Below the pieces are notes generated by a model. The model ran no database searches. It saw only the letters and a list, made by a program, of their open reading frames with translations, and was not told where the DNA came from. Of a stretch of DNA of 64,000 nucleotides, positions 1 through 9,458 are shown piece by piece. Source of the DNA: an uncultured SAR86 cluster bacterium (GTDB lineage: Bacteria; Pseudomonadota; Gammaproteobacteria; Magnimaribacterales; TMED112). The stretch covers positions 256,077 to 320,076 of the forward strand of contig CACATF010000001.1 in the NCBI GenBank assembly GCA_902535365.1, in the 5' to 3' direction. Every line of letters begins with the position of its first letter. The stretch's first letter is position 1. The translations under genes were made by a program, and so were the position numbers.

Positions 1-756
1 AGCAAGAAGCTCCAAAATCCTAAGGAAAAAGTTTCCAAATACCTTGCAAATATTGGTTTTGCATCAAGAAGAGGTATTGCAAACTTATTCAGCGAAAAAA
101 CAATATTGCTGAATGGAAAAAAAGCGAAACAAACAGATCTTCTGACAGATGGCGATACCCTAACTATTGATGGTGAAGATCATATTGTTGACTTAAACCC
201 TGAAACTGAAGTTCTTATATATCATAAGCCGACTGGGCAAGTCTGCTCAAATGTGCCGACAGAAAAAAATGATAGTGTTTTCAGCCACATACCCCCACGC
301 AAAAAAGGCAAATGGATCATGGTGGGCCGTCTAGATGTAAATACTTCAGGTTTGTTAGTGTTTTCTAACAACGGTGATTTTGTGAATTTTCTATCTCATC
401 CAAGCAGCAGAATTGATAGAGAATACCTGTGCAGAGTCTATGGAGACATCACAGATAAAAAAATTGAAAACGTTATGAAAGGCGTGAATATCAATGGAGA
501 AAAATCTTCTTTTTCAGACGTAGTGGCTGTAAAAAAGATTTCAAAATCAAAAAACCATTGGTTCTATGTTTGTTTATTTACTGGAAAGAATAGAGAAGTT
601 AGAAAGATTTGGAGTTCCCAAAAATTAACTGTAAATAGACTAATGCGATTGAGATATGGGCCAATAATTATGCCAGAAAACTTAAAACCAGGCGGGTGGA
701 AAAAGTTTTCAAAAAATGAAGTTAATAAATTGCAAAACTTATTAAAAGTTCAATAA
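1..756 (+). CDS. rluB: 23S rRNA pseudouridine synthase, RluB/E/F family (5' end outside window)
   Basis: Isomerises a specific uridine of 23S rRNA to pseudouridine. The frame is open from base 1, and the residues encoded before the first possible internal start (TTG at 106) look like an S4 RNA-binding domain (KVSKYLANIGFASRRGIANL). The gene therefore starts upstream of the window, and the short version from 106 would be wrong. The catalytic motif GRLDVNTSGLL, with the active Asp, lies at about bases 328-360. The 3' end overlaps the convergent EEP gene by 7 bases. The family is clear; the choice of RluB over RluE or RluF rests on the S4 domain and is less certain. Confidence 0.85.
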   Translation, partial: SKKLQNPKEKVSKYLANIGFASRRGIANLFSEKTILLNGKKAKQTDLLTDGDTLTIDGEDHIVDLNPETEVLIYHKPTGQVCSNVPTEKNDSVFSHIPPRKKGKWIMVGRLDVNTSGLLVFSNNGDFVNFLSHPSSRIDREYLCRVYGDITDKKIENVMKGVNINGEKSSFSDVVAVKKISKSKNHWFYVCLFTGKNREVRKIWSSQKLTVNRLMRLRYGPIIMPENLKPGGWKKFSKNEVNKLQNLLKVQ

Positions 757-1757
757 ATTTTTATTTCTGCAACAACAGGAAAGTGGTCGGACACACCATA
801 AAGACCTTTTGCATTGAAACGTAATGGACTTCCATTATCTCTTGTTTGAATATCAGCTGTAATTATCTCAACACTGTCCTTAGTAAATTTTGAATTTCTA
901 TTTTTTTTGAGCATTACTGCATCAAGAAAAGACCATCTATCATCTTGGAAGTAATAATTTGTGCCTTTGCATCCCGCACATTGATCTAAATGCGAAATAT
1001 ACCAATTTTTATTAAGTTTTCCATACAGATTCGCTTCAGCATCTTCAAGAGAGGTTATATTAAAATCGCCAAGGGCAATGTTTACTCTATCATTGCTTGC
1101 TGATAGCTGGTTGAGAGTCGCCAAAGCATCTACCCTCATAAATCTTGGGTTGTAAGGAGCAGGAAAGTGAACATTGAAGATTGAAATTTCCTTATTACCA
1201 ACATTAAAAACGCCTTCAAGGATTGGGCGAGTATCTCCTATCTGTTCTTTAGTGCCTCCAGTAAATTTTATGGGGTGTAGCTGAGAGCTGAGGATTTCAT
1301 ATTTTGAAATGAATGCATTATCTATGCCTCGTTTATCATTCCCTTCCACAAGAGCATAATATTTATAACCATGCGGCTCTAGAAGCTCAAAGAGACGTTT
1401 GAGAATGTTTAGATTTTCTATTTCTTGGAACCCAATTATGTCAGGACCGTGATCATTGAAAGAGAGGATGACTTCTGCTGTTGCGTTGAGCTTGTAGTTA
1501 ATTACCTCATCATTCCAGTCCATTTGTAAGCAATCATCTCTCCATCTTTGATATCTCAATTTATTGCAATTGTTGATATGTGTCTTAGATGTTTTCATTG
1601 AAACTGGTAGGTAAGTTTCATCTTCTTTGTTGGGATCATCTAAATTGTCGAACATATTTTCGACATTAAATGTCATAACGGTAAATGTCTTGGCAGCCAA
1701 GTTATCAGATGAAAGCAATGCAAAAAATATGAAAAATGTTTTTAGAAATTTACTCAT
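750..1757 (-). CDS. Secreted endonuclease/exonuclease/phosphatase (EEP) family protein
   Basis: A 335-residue protein with a signal peptide (basic start, hydrophobic stretch, likely cut after LAA near residue 22), so it is probably periplasmic or secreted. EEP-fold hallmarks are visible in order: FNVENMFD, FQEIENL (metal-binding Glu), IFNVHFPAPYNP, LGDFN, and a C-terminal GVSDHFPVVAEI (catalytic Asp-His). This fold cleaves phosphodiesters, as in DNase I-like nucleases and some phosphatases, and the substrate cannot be read from sequence. A scavenging nuclease would suit phosphate-poor seawater, but that is inference. It is the last gene of the minus-strand run from ubiG. Confidence 0.8.
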   Translation of the reverse strand: MSKFLKTFFIFFALLSSDNLAAKTFTVMTFNVENMFDNLDDPNKEDETYLPVSMKTSKTHINNCNKLRYQRWRDDCLQMDWNDEVINYKLNATAEVILSFNDHGPDIIGFQEIENLNILKRLFELLEPHGYKYYALVEGNDKRGIDNAFISKYEILSSQLHPIKFTGGTKEQIGDTRPILEGVFNVGNKEISIFNVHFPAPYNPRFMRVDALATLNQLSASNDRVNIALGDFNITSLEDAEANLYGKLNKNWYISHLDQCAGCKGTNYYFQDDRWSFLDAVMLKKNRNSKFTKDSVEIITADIQTRDNGSPLRFNAKGLYGVSDHFPVVAEIKIY

Positions 1758-1989
1758 GTTCTATTTTCCACTCTGTAATTGTATCCGATCTTATATCACG
1801 CCATGCATTCTTATCTAATGACCAAACCATTATGGTATCGCTGGTAGAATCAACATTTAGTGGATTAGTTACATTTGGAATCAGTTCAGGGTTAAGAGTT
1901 GATGGCATTACGCGAATTTCACCTGAATCTATCTTTCTAAATGAAATGATTACGACCCCTTTTTTAAGCGCTTCAATAAGTTTATTCAT
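1750..1989 (-). CDS. Small SH3-like protein, WYL_2/DUF2693 type
   Basis: A 79-residue protein starting at ATG 1989 (an in-frame TTG at 1998 is possible). The pattern KGVVIISFRK-(S)GEIRVMPSTL near the N-terminus, followed by a C-terminal block VWSLDKNAWRDIRSDTI, matches my memory of the WYL_2, Sm-like SH3 beta-barrel family (PF10902), best known from T4-like and cyanophage genomes. It overlaps both neighbours by 8 bases, so it is built into this operon and not a loose phage remnant. The biochemical function is unknown. The family call is from motif memory only. Confidence 0.6.
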   Translation of the reverse strand: MNKLIEALKKGVVIISFRKIDSGEIRVMPSTLNPELIPNVTNPLNVDSTSDTIMVWSLDKNAWRDIRSDTITEWKIEHE

Positions 1990-2725
1990 GATAATCAAAC
2001 ATAATACCAGTTTCAGTGCAGTTATCAGAGAGCAACCATAGATAATCAGATGAAATTTCAGCAGGTGTTTTTAGAGACGCTGGATCCTCAGCAGGAAATG
2101 CTTGTGCTCGCATGTTTGTTCTTGTTGGGCCAGGATTGTAAGAATTTATTCGCATATCATTTTCGTACTCATCAGCAAGGCATTGCATGAGGCCTTCAAC
2201 AGCAAATTTAGATATGGAATAACTTGTCCAAAAAGCTCTACCTTTTCTTCCAACACCAGAAGAAGTAAACACTACAGATGGATTATCCGATTGAAAAAGT
2301 AGCGGCAGTAAAAGTTGAGTTAAAAGAAAGTTGCTTTCAAAATTTATTTCCATTACAGATTTAAGTTGTTGCAAAGAAGTATTTATCAACGGTGATAAGT
2401 AACCGAGCACGCCTGCGATGTGAGCAACACCATCAATACGATCATAGTTTTCATATAAGCTATCAGCTAATTGTTTGTAGTCTTTTTCTTTAGCTTTAGT
2501 GAAATCAAATTCTACAACAAGGGGTTCGATATTATTGTTTTGGACTATTTCATCTTGCAAGGCATACAATTTGTGAACATCTTTTGATAACAAAATAAGA
2601 TTTGCGCCTGCTTTTGCAGCATCGAGGGCAACTTGTTTTCCAATGCCTGAACCTGCACCAGTAATCAAGATGTTTTTACCTTTCAAGGTATCAGCATGGA
2701 ACTCAAAATCTGGAACTTTCTTCAT
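1982..2725 (-). CDS. yciK: Short-chain dehydrogenase, YciK family
   Basis: An SDR-family oxidoreductase of 247 residues. It has the Rossmann motif TGAGSGIGK (about residues 21-29), a segment resembling the family NNAG motif (HIAGVLG), and the catalytic Tyr-x3-Lys in YSISK. The gene order ubiG-phosphatase-this gene matches ubiG-mupP-yciK in Pseudomonas, which supports the YciK assignment. The substrate of YciK is not known to me. Its start overlaps the phosphatase stop by 4 bases, indicating translational coupling. Confidence 0.8.
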   Translation of the reverse strand: MKKVPDFEFHADTLKGKNILITGAGSGIGKQVALDAAKAGANLILLSKDVHKLYALQDEIVQNNNIEPLVVEFDFTKAKEKDYKQLADSLYENYDRIDGVAHIAGVLGYLSPLINTSLQQLKSVMEINFESNFLLTQLLLPLLFQSDNPSVVFTSSGVGRKGRAFWTSYSISKFAVEGLMQCLADEYENDMRINSYNPGPTRTNMRAQAFPAEDPASLKTPAEISSDYLWLLSDNCTETGIMFDYHE

Positions 2726-3369
2726 AAAATCTCAATAATGTCATCAATCTTATCAACTAAGAAATCAGCCTTCCAAAATTGAGGAGGTTTTTCGTAGTAT
2801 CCATAAGTGCACCCAATTGTTTTAAGGCCAGCATTTATGCCTGTTTGAATATCTCTTTCATGATCACCAACGTAAAACGAGCTCTCTGGACAACCATCTA
2901 GTATTTCTAATGCTTTATAAATTCCTTCAGGACTTGGTTTTGCCTGTTTCAGGTAATCAGGACAGATCACAGCATTTGTCATTTTGTCCCAACCTAACTT
3001 ATTAATGATAGGGTGGGTATATTTCTCTGGCTTGTTTGTCACAATCCCCCATGGAATTTCATTACTACCTAAAAACTCTATAAGTTCTTTAGCTCCGTCA
3101 TATAAAACTAAATCATTTGTAAAAACGTCATTATATATATCTAAAAATTGGGATTTTAGGCGATCAATATCATTTTCATCTCTATCTGGAAAACAATTTT
3201 TCAGTATTAAAGTTGCCCCACGGGAAGAAAATTCACGCACTGGTTCAAAATCCACCAAAGGCTCTCCCTCAGTTTCTTTGAGCTGATTCACAATTTTATA
3301 GAAAGTTAAACCAGAATGTAAAAGAGTACCATCCAGATCGAATAGGACTGATTTATTTTTTTGTTGCAT
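2722..3369 (-). CDS. mupP: HAD phosphatase, MupP/Gph type (N-acetylmuramate-6-phosphate phosphatase)
   Basis: A 215-residue HAD-superfamily phosphatase. Motif I is LFDLDGTLLHS (nucleophile Asp and acid/base Asp), motif II is the VTNKPE segment, and motif IV is YVGDHERD. By sequence alone it would be called phosphoglycolate phosphatase Gph. Its place between ubiG and yciK is that of mupP in Pseudomonas, where the enzyme dephosphorylates MurNAc-6-phosphate in the recycling route that bypasses early murein precursor synthesis. The MupP call therefore rests on synteny. AmgK and MurU, its usual partners, are not in the window. Confidence 0.7.
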   Translation of the reverse strand: MQQKNKSVLFDLDGTLLHSGLTFYKIVNQLKETEGEPLVDFEPVREFSSRGATLILKNCFPDRDENDIDRLKSQFLDIYNDVFTNDLVLYDGAKELIEFLGSNEIPWGIVTNKPEKYTHPIINKLGWDKMTNAVICPDYLKQAKPSPEGIYKALEILDGCPESSFYVGDHERDIQTGINAGLKTIGCTYGYYEKPPQFWKADFLVDKIDDIIEIL

Positions 3370-4045
3370 GAATTATGTAGTTTACAGACGAATCATCGGT
3401 TAATTTAACGATGTCAAAAAGTGGCAGATATGACATGCCTCTTACTTCTTCAAAATTAAGCGATGCATCATCTATGTATTTCTTTAACTCTGAAGGTTTG
3501 ATTAATTTATCGTAATCATGGGTTCCTTGAGGAAGGATATTCAATATATATTCTGCGCCTAGGATAGCAAACACAAAGGACTTAAGGTTTCTATTAATTG
3601 TGGAAAAGAATATATGGCCACCATCTTTAGTAAGCTTGGCACAATCCTTTACTATTTCCGCTGGGTCAGGAACATGTTCAAGCATTTCTAAGCAAGTAAC
3701 AACATCATATTGTTCGCCCTCTTGTGCAAGTTCGCCTGAGCTTACTTTGCGATAGTTAATGCCTAATTGAGATTTTGTTTCCCTAATTCTGGCTACACTT
3801 AAAGGTCCATCAGCAAGATCTATTGCAGTGACATTGGCACCTTTTTTAGCTAGAGCCTCTGAAAGTATTCCGCCACCGCATCCGATATCAAGTACCCTTG
3901 AATCTCTTAAAGCAACTTTTTTCTCAATATACTCTGCTCTAAGCGGGTTGATGAGATGCAATGGTTTAAATTTACCATTAGGATCCCACCACTGATCAGC
4001 AAGTTCAGTAAATTTATCTAATTCTAATTGATCAAAATTTTCCAT
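3353..4045 (-). CDS. ubiG: Ubiquinone biosynthesis O-methyltransferase UbiG
   Basis: A SAM-dependent methyltransferase that carries out both O-methylation steps of ubiquinone synthesis. The 230-residue length is usual for UbiG. The N-terminus has the family block ADQWWDPNGKFKPLHLINP, followed by the SAM motif VLDIGCGGGILSEALA (about residues 50-65) and the acidic AIDLAD. The post-I motif CLEMLEHVPDP is also typical. It is the first gene of the minus-strand operon and is divergent from pntAA. A -10-like TATACT lies 7 bases before the ATG. Confidence 0.95.
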   Translation of the reverse strand: MENFDQLELDKFTELADQWWDPNGKFKPLHLINPLRAEYIEKKVALRDSRVLDIGCGGGILSEALAKKGANVTAIDLADGPLSVARIRETKSQLGINYRKVSSGELAQEGEQYDVVTCLEMLEHVPDPAEIVKDCAKLTKDGGHIFFSTINRNLKSFVFAILGAEYILNILPQGTHDYDKLIKPSELKKYIDDASLNFEEVRGMSYLPLFDIVKLTDDSSVNYIIHATKK

Positions 4046-4094
4046 CAGTTAAAGTATATCTTTAGAACGTATTTATTGTGTTTAAAATAAAATT
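4046..4094. promoter_or_regulatory. Divergent promoter region ubiG / pntAA
   Basis: This 49-base gap must serve both directions. On the minus strand TATACT (4053-4058) ends 7 bases before the ubiG ATG. On the plus strand TAAAAT (4083-4088) ends 6 bases before the pntAA ATG. No Shine-Dalgarno sequence is seen on either side. Both transcripts would start at or next to the start codon. Confidence 0.4.
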
Positions 4095-5213
4095 ATGATT
4101 TTAGGGGCCATTTCACCAAAAAGCGACAAAGATCGCAGAACAACCTTACACCCAAACAGCATAAAACCATTAAAAGATATGGGTATAGAAATCTTTTTTG
4201 AAAGAGGTTTAGGAACAGGCATTGATATAAGTGATGAAGAAATGCAAAAAAATGGTGCACTGCCAGCAAGTAGGGAAGATTGTCTATCACGCTCGGATGT
4301 TATTTTTTCATCTGAACCTATTTCTTCTGACGAAATTGCAAGAATCAAAAAAAATGCCTTAGTTGTTGGGCTGCTTGAACCATTTTCAGAAAAAGAACAG
4401 CTTCATAATTTTGCTAAAGCAAATGTTTCTGCATTAAGCATGGAGTTTATTCCAAGAATAACCAGGGCTCAAAAAATGGATGTGCTTAGCAGTCAGTCAA
4501 ACTTAGCCGGGTACGTTTCAGTCATAGAGTCAGCCAAACATCTTAAATCAGCATTACCAATGATGATGACAGCTGCGGGCACATTAAAGCCTGCAACAGT
4601 ATTTGTTATTGGAGTCGGAGTAGCTGGCCTTCAAGCAATAGCAACAGCAAAAAGGCTGGGAGCAAAAGTAGAAGCTTTTGATACACGTCCTGTTGTGGAA
4701 GAACAGGTTAAATCCCTAGGCGCCAAGTTTGTAAAAATTGATCTTGGTGATACTGGTCAAACTGAACAAGGGTACGCGCAAGAATTGACGGAAGATCAAA
4801 TAAAAAAACAAAAAGATTTGCAAAGTGAAGTCTGCTCTAAATCAGATATTGTTATTACAACAGCGCAGCTCTTTGGCAGGCCTGCGCCACGATTGATAGA
4901 TAGCGCTACGATAAAAAAAATGAAACCAGGAAGTGTTATTTTTGATATGGCTGTTGAGAGTGGTGGAAATGTTGAAGGGTCGGTGCCTGATGAAATAGTA
5001 GAAACAAATGGCGTGAAAATTATTGGTTTAACTAACTTGGCTTCGTATGTTGCAGATCACGCCTCCTATGCTTTAAGCAATAACTTAGTTAATTTCATTA
5101 CTGATTTTTATGACCAAGAAAAAAAATCAATGAATTTAGATATGTCAGATGAAATAATTAGTTCGGCACTATTAGTGCAGAATGGAGAGGTCATTAAGGA
5201 GATGTTCAAGTAA
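4095..5213 (+). CDS. pntAA: Proton-translocating NAD(P) transhydrogenase, alpha-1 subunit (dI)
   Basis: The soluble NAD(H)-binding domain I of the membrane transhydrogenase, which couples hydride transfer from NADH to NADP+ with proton flow. At 372 residues it lacks the membrane part that is fused to it in E. coli PntA. That part is the next gene, as in Rhodospirillum rubrum. The NAD-binding motif is VIGVGVAGLQAIATAKRLGA, with AFDTRP after it. The dI RQD-loop region is near SLSMEFIPRITRAQKMDVLS. It overlaps pntAB by one base (TAATG). The complex supplies NADPH. Confidence 0.93.
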   Translation: MILGAISPKSDKDRRTTLHPNSIKPLKDMGIEIFFERGLGTGIDISDEEMQKNGALPASREDCLSRSDVIFSSEPISSDEIARIKKNALVVGLLEPFSEKEQLHNFAKANVSALSMEFIPRITRAQKMDVLSSQSNLAGYVSVIESAKHLKSALPMMMTAAGTLKPATVFVIGVGVAGLQAIATAKRLGAKVEAFDTRPVVEEQVKSLGAKFVKIDLGDTGQTEQGYAQELTEDQIKKQKDLQSEVCSKSDIVITTAQLFGRPAPRLIDSATIKKMKPGSVIFDMAVESGGNVEGSVPDEIVETNGVKIIGLTNLASYVADHASYALSNNLVNFITDFYDQEKKSMNLDMSDEIISSALLVQNGEVIKEMFK

Positions 5214-5485
5214 TGGAAATATATCTGCTTTTATTTTTTATTTTAATATTGGCAATTTTTTTAGGGTTGGAGTTAATCTCAAAAATACCTAGCACTCTAC
5301 ATACTCCTTTAATGTCAGGAGCAAACGCTATTAGCGGCATAACATTAGTTGGTGCTTTGACATTGCAGACTGATGGTACCTTGCAAATGGTTTTAGCTTT
5401 TTGCGCAATTGCATTCGCGTCGATAAATGTTTTTGGTGGTTATTTAGTGACGAACAGAATGTTAAAAATGTTTAAAAAGAAATGA
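5213..5485 (+). CDS. pntAB: NAD(P) transhydrogenase alpha-2 subunit (membrane part)
   Basis: A 90-residue, very hydrophobic protein with about three membrane helices (residues 1-20, about 38-55 and 58-78). The motif PLMSGANAISG is a hallmark of this subunit. Together with PntB it forms the proton channel. A GGAG sequence before the start (near 5196-5204) may serve as ribosome binding site. Its stop overlaps pntB by 4 bases. The separate gene confirms a three-subunit transhydrogenase. Confidence 0.92.
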   Translation: MEIYLLLFFILILAIFLGLELISKIPSTLHTPLMSGANAISGITLVGALTLQTDGTLQMVLAFCAIAFASINVFGGYLVTNRMLKMFKKK

Positions 5486-6879
5486 TGGATTTTGATTTCA
5501 CAATGCTACAACAGATAGGCTACATAGCTTCTGCAATCCTTTTTATTTATGGATTGAAGATGCTTTCTAGTGAATCATCTGCAGCTAAAGGGAATATGGT
5601 TTCTTCCTTTGGTATGTTGTTGGCGATTTTGGTTACCCTAATTGATGTAATTAATCCTGTGCTGATGTTAAGCGCTATATTGGTTGGTGGTTCAATAGGT
5701 GCGATCTTTGCTTTGCGAGTGAAAATGACATCGATACCAGAAATGGTGGCATTATTTAATGGCTTTGGAGGATTATCATCATATTTCTTAGCTTGGTCAG
5801 AGTTTAATAACCAAACTGAAATTTCATTAGTAATGACTCTTACCTATTTAACAATATTTATTGGCGGGATAACTTTTTCAGGTAGTTTAATTGCATTCTT
5901 TAAGTTGTCTGAAGTTTTAAAAAATACAAGCAACTTTGTCAACTCTGCTTCAAGATGGATGTTAATTTTTGGATGTTCATTTGCACTGCTATGCATTCTG
6001 CAGATAGTTCTTAACGTATCAGGTTTACTGATACTTGAGATGGATTTAATAAGAATAATTTTTGTCTGCTTTTTAATTGCTTCACTAATTACTGGTCTTG
6101 CATTTGTTTTACCAATTGGTGGTGGTGATATGCCAGTAGTCATATCCTTACTCAACTCATTATCAGGGATTGCTGCAGCACTAGCAGGTATTATCATCAC
6201 TAATACTGCGCTGATCGTTGCAGGTTGTCTGGTTGGAGCTTCAGGTCTAGTCCTAACTCTAATAATGGCCAAATCAATGAACAGAACACTCTATAATATT
6301 TTCTTCGTTGGATATGCAGCAAGCGGTAGCTCTGATGCAGAAATTGAGGGAGAAATTAAACCAATAACAGCTGAAGATGCGTTTCTTGTTATTGAAGCAG
6401 CTAGATCTGTATTAATCGTTCCAGGGTACGGAATGGCAGTTGCTCAAGCGCAACATGTTGTTAAAGAACTTGGTGATTTGCTTGAGAATAATGATTGCGA
6501 AGTCAGCTATGGAATTCACCCAGTTGCTGGAAGGATGCCAGGTCATATGAATGTGCTGCTTGCTGAAGCAAATGTCTCTTATGACAATCTACTTGAGCCT
6601 AAAGATATTAACCCAAAGATGGATATTGTTGATGTGGCAATTGTGATTGGAGCAAATGACGTTGTTAACCCTTCAGCTACTGAGCAACCAGGAAGTCCAA
6701 TATATGGAATGCCAATTCTGGAAGTCTACAAAGCTAAAACTGTGATGGTTTTAAAGCGTTCAATGTCATCTGGATTCGCTGGGGTACAAAACCCATTATT
6801 CTTTAAAGAAAATTCAAGAATGCTTTTTGGTGATGCCAAAGAAAGTATCTCCAAATTAGTTGCAGAATTTAAGGAATAA
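5482..6879 (+). CDS. pntB: NAD(P) transhydrogenase beta subunit
   Basis: A 465-residue protein with an N-terminal membrane domain of about nine helices (residues 5-275) and a C-terminal NADP-binding domain III (about 290-465). Domain III motifs are visible: VPGYGMAVAQAQH, YGIHPVAGRMPGHMNVLLAE and IGANDVVNPSA. Its length matches E. coli PntB (462). It closes the transhydrogenase operon. gyrA follows after 38 bases with its own -10-like box, so it is probably a separate transcription unit. Confidence 0.95.
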   Translation: MMDFDFTMLQQIGYIASAILFIYGLKMLSSESSAAKGNMVSSFGMLLAILVTLIDVINPVLMLSAILVGGSIGAIFALRVKMTSIPEMVALFNGFGGLSSYFLAWSEFNNQTEISLVMTLTYLTIFIGGITFSGSLIAFFKLSEVLKNTSNFVNSASRWMLIFGCSFALLCILQIVLNVSGLLILEMDLIRIIFVCFLIASLITGLAFVLPIGGGDMPVVISLLNSLSGIAAALAGIIITNTALIVAGCLVGASGLVLTLIMAKSMNRTLYNIFFVGYAASGSSDAEIEGEIKPITAEDAFLVIEAARSVLIVPGYGMAVAQAQHVVKELGDLLENNDCEVSYGIHPVAGRMPGHMNVLLAEANVSYDNLLEPKDINPKMDIVDVAIVIGANDVVNPSATEQPGSPIYGMPILEVYKAKTVMVLKRSMSSGFAGVQNPLFFKENSRMLFGDAKESISKLVAEFKE

Positions 6880-6905
6880 TAGGCGATTTCAGCAAGTTGC
6901 TGTGA

Positions 6906-6911
6906 TAAAAT
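6906..6911 (+). promoter_or_regulatory. -10-like box before gyrA
   Basis: TAAAAT, preceded by TG one base upstream in the run TGTGATAAAAT, ends 6 bases before the GTG start of gyrA. No clear -35 and no Shine-Dalgarno sequence are visible. The position implies a transcript starting at or very near the start codon. Confidence 0.35.
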
Positions 6912-6917
6912 ATCTCG

Positions 6918-9458
6918 GTGCAAGAGTTTGCTAAAGAAGTCCTTTCTGTTGACATCAAAGATGAGTTAAAAAAGTCCTATTTGGACTACGCTATGAGCGT
7001 GATCATCGGTCGTGCTTTGCCTGATGCAAGAGATGGAATGAAGCCAGTTCATCGAAGAATTCTTTATGCAATGCATAAACTTTCTAACACTTACAATAAA
7101 CCAAATAAAAAGTCCGCCAGAGTCGTTGGCGATGTCATTGGTAAATACCATCCACATGGTGATACTGCTGTGTATGATGCCATTGTTCGTATGACCCAAG
7201 ACTTCTCTTTGAGATACCCATTAATACAGGGACAAGGTAATTTTGGAAGCATTGATGGTGATTCAGCTGCTGCTATGAGATATACCGAAATCAGAATGCA
7301 AAAAATTACTGATCAAATCCTTGCTGACATTGAAAAAGAAACAGTTACATACTCACCTAATTATGATGGCACAGAAGATATACCCGATGTTCTTCCAACA
7401 AGGATACCCAACTTACTTATAAATGGTTCTTCAGGGATCGCAGTTGGAATGGCAACCAATATTCCTCCTCACAATCTAACCGAGGTCTTAGATGCATGTT
7501 TGCATATTCTCGATAATCCAGAAACCACAGTTGATGACTTGTTAAAAATAGTCAAAGGACCAGATTTTCCATTAGGTGGAATTATTACTGGGATCGATGG
7601 CATTGAGCAGGCATATAGAACTGGTCAAGGAAAAGTTTATGTAAGAGGAAAGACATCAATTGAAGAGGTAAAAGGGGGCAAAGAAGCCATCATAATTACC
7701 GAGATACCATTTATGGTAAACAAAGCCAGAATGCTTGAACGAATTGCAGAACAAGTCAAAGAGAAAAAACTTGAAGGAATAGGCGAAATAAGAGATGAGT
7801 CAGACAAAGACGGCATGAGAGTAGTTATAGAGCTAAAGAAAGGTGAAGTTGCAGAAGTTGTGCTTAACAACCTAATAAAAAATTCACAGCTTGAGCAGGT
7901 TTTTGGAATTAATAATGTTGTGCTGGTGGATGGGAAGCCTCAGATATGTAATCTACAACAACTATTAAATATTTTTCTTGATCATCGTAAGGATGTAATA
8001 ACTAATCGATCTCTTTATGAGTTAAGACAAGCAAAAGAAAGAGGGCATATTGTAGAAGGACTGATTGTAGCTATTGCAAATATTGATGAAGTGATAGAGA
8101 TAATTAAGAAATCTGAAAATACAAAAGTTGCAGCGGATAAGCTTTGTGAGCGCAATTGGTCTGCAGCAACAATCAAACCACTTCTAGATAAAGTTGCTGA
8201 TCCAGACATATGCAAACCTGAAGGCTTAGAAGATGGTTTTGGTCTTCAAGGAAAGGATTACAAGTTATCTCTTGTACAAGCAAAAGCAATTTTAGAATTA
8301 AGATTAAGCAGATTAACAGCACTAGAGACAGATAAACTAAACGAAGAATATCAAGAACTGGTTGAACAGATCAAAGCACTACAAGAAATTCTGTCTAATA
8401 AGGAGCGATTAACTGAAGTTGTCAAAGAAGAGCTTGAAGAAGTCAAAGAAAATTTTGGTGATGAAAGAAGAACTGAAATAATCGAAAAACGATTAACTAT
8501 CGATGACGCTGATCTGATCCCAGAAGAAGAAAGGGTCTTTACTATTTCTAATAATGGTTTTGTCAAAACCCAGCAGCTTGCTGAATACAGATCACAAAGA
8601 CGAGGTGGTGTAGGTAAAACAGCCTCCGCTCTTAGAGATGAAGACTTCATTAAACAAGTTTTAGTATTAAATACTCATGTTCAGGTGCTTTGTTTTACGA
8701 CAAAAGGAAAAGTTCATTGGTTAGAGATTTATAAATTACCTGTGATGTCCAGGACTGCCAAAGGCAGACCAATTTCAAATGTTTTGCCTTTAGATGAAGA
8801 TGAAAAAGTAACATCCTTCTTGCCAGTAGACGAATATAAGGATGGTCATTTCATAATTATGGCAACACGTAATGGCGTTGTGAAAAAGACAGCATTGAAA
8901 GCTTTTGAGAAGAGATATGCTCCTGGTTTAAGAGCAATTAATTTAGATGAAGGTGATAAGTTGATAGGAACGATCATTACAGATGGAAAAGATGAGGTAT
9001 GTCTCGCATCCGAGTCAGGAAAAGCAATAAGATTTTCAGAGGGTGACGTACGACCAATGGGAAGATCAACAAGAGGTGTTAGGGGAATGAATATTGGTAA
9101 AGAGGACAAAGTAATCTCTGTTATAAAAGTGAATCCAGAATCAAAACTTCTAACACTCAGTGCCAATGGCTATGGTAAAAGAACAAATATTTCTGAGTTT
9201 AGTGGGCAGAAAAGAGGTGGAAAGGGTGTTATTGCTCTAAATACCTCACCAAGGAATGGAAAAATGGTTGCGGCAGTTCAGGTAGTCGATGGAGACGAAG
9301 TAATGCTCATTGGAAACAGAGGCACACTAATTAGAACCCAAGTAGATCAAATAAGCGTTATTGGCAGAAACACACAGGGGGTCAAAGTTGTTTCACCTAG
9401 AGAGGATGAAAAATTGGTTGACGCCGTAGGCTTTAAAGAAAGTCTAGATGAAGAATAG
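6918..9458 (+). CDS. gyrA: DNA gyrase subunit A
   Basis: The DNA-cutting and rejoining subunit of gyrase. It has 846 residues, with E. coli at 875. The catalytic tyrosine is Tyr122 in the motif [10 protein letters not shown]. The quinolone-region residues are Thr83 and Asp87 ([11 protein letters not shown]), as in Pseudomonas. The GyrA-box appears as QKRGGKG near residue 763, which separates gyrase from topoisomerase IV ParC. The start is GTG 6918, with no ribosome binding site seen. serC overlaps the end by 11 bases. The gyrA-serC-pheA-tyrA-aroA-cmk-rpsA order matches Pseudomonas. Confidence 0.97.
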   Translation: MQEFAKEVLSVDIKDELKKSYLDYAMSVIIGRALPDARDGMKPVHRRILYAMHKLSNTYNKPNKKSARVVGDVIGKYHPHGDTAVYDAIVRMTQDFSLRYPLIQGQGNFGSIDGDSAAAMRYTEIRMQKITDQILADIEKETVTYSPNYDGTEDIPDVLPTRIPNLLINGSSGIAVGMATNIPPHNLTEVLDACLHILDNPETTVDDLLKIVKGPDFPLGGIITGIDGIEQAYRTGQGKVYVRGKTSIEEVKGGKEAIIITEIPFMVNKARMLERIAEQVKEKKLEGIGEIRDESDKDGMRVVIELKKGEVAEVVLNNLIKNSQLEQVFGINNVVLVDGKPQICNLQQLLNIFLDHRKDVITNRSLYELRQAKERGHIVEGLIVAIANIDEVIEIIKKSENTKVAADKLCERNWSAATIKPLLDKVADPDICKPEGLEDGFGLQGKDYKLSLVQAKAILELRLSRLTALETDKLNEEYQELVEQIKALQEILSNKERLTEVVKEELEEVKENFGDERRTEIIEKRLTIDDADLIPEEERVFTISNNGFVKTQQLAEYRSQRRGGVGKTASALRDEDFIKQVLVLNTHVQVLCFTTKGKVHWLEIYKLPVMSRTAKGRPISNVLPLDEDEKVTSFLPVDEYKDGHFIIMATRNGVVKKTALKAFEKRYAPGLRAINLDEGDKLIGTIITDGKDEVCLASESGKAIRFSEGDVRPMGRSTRGVRGMNIGKEDKVISVIKVNPESKLLTLSANGYGKRTNISEFSGQKRGGKGVIALNTSPRNGKMVAAVQVVDGDEVMLIGNRGTLIRTQVDQISVIGRNTQGVKVVSPREDEKLVDAVGFKESLDEE

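Noticed and set aside
106-756. rluB read as a 216-residue gene starting at TTG 106
   Set aside because: The same frame is open to base 1 and encodes an S4-like domain, so the gene is cut by the window edge instead of starting at 106.
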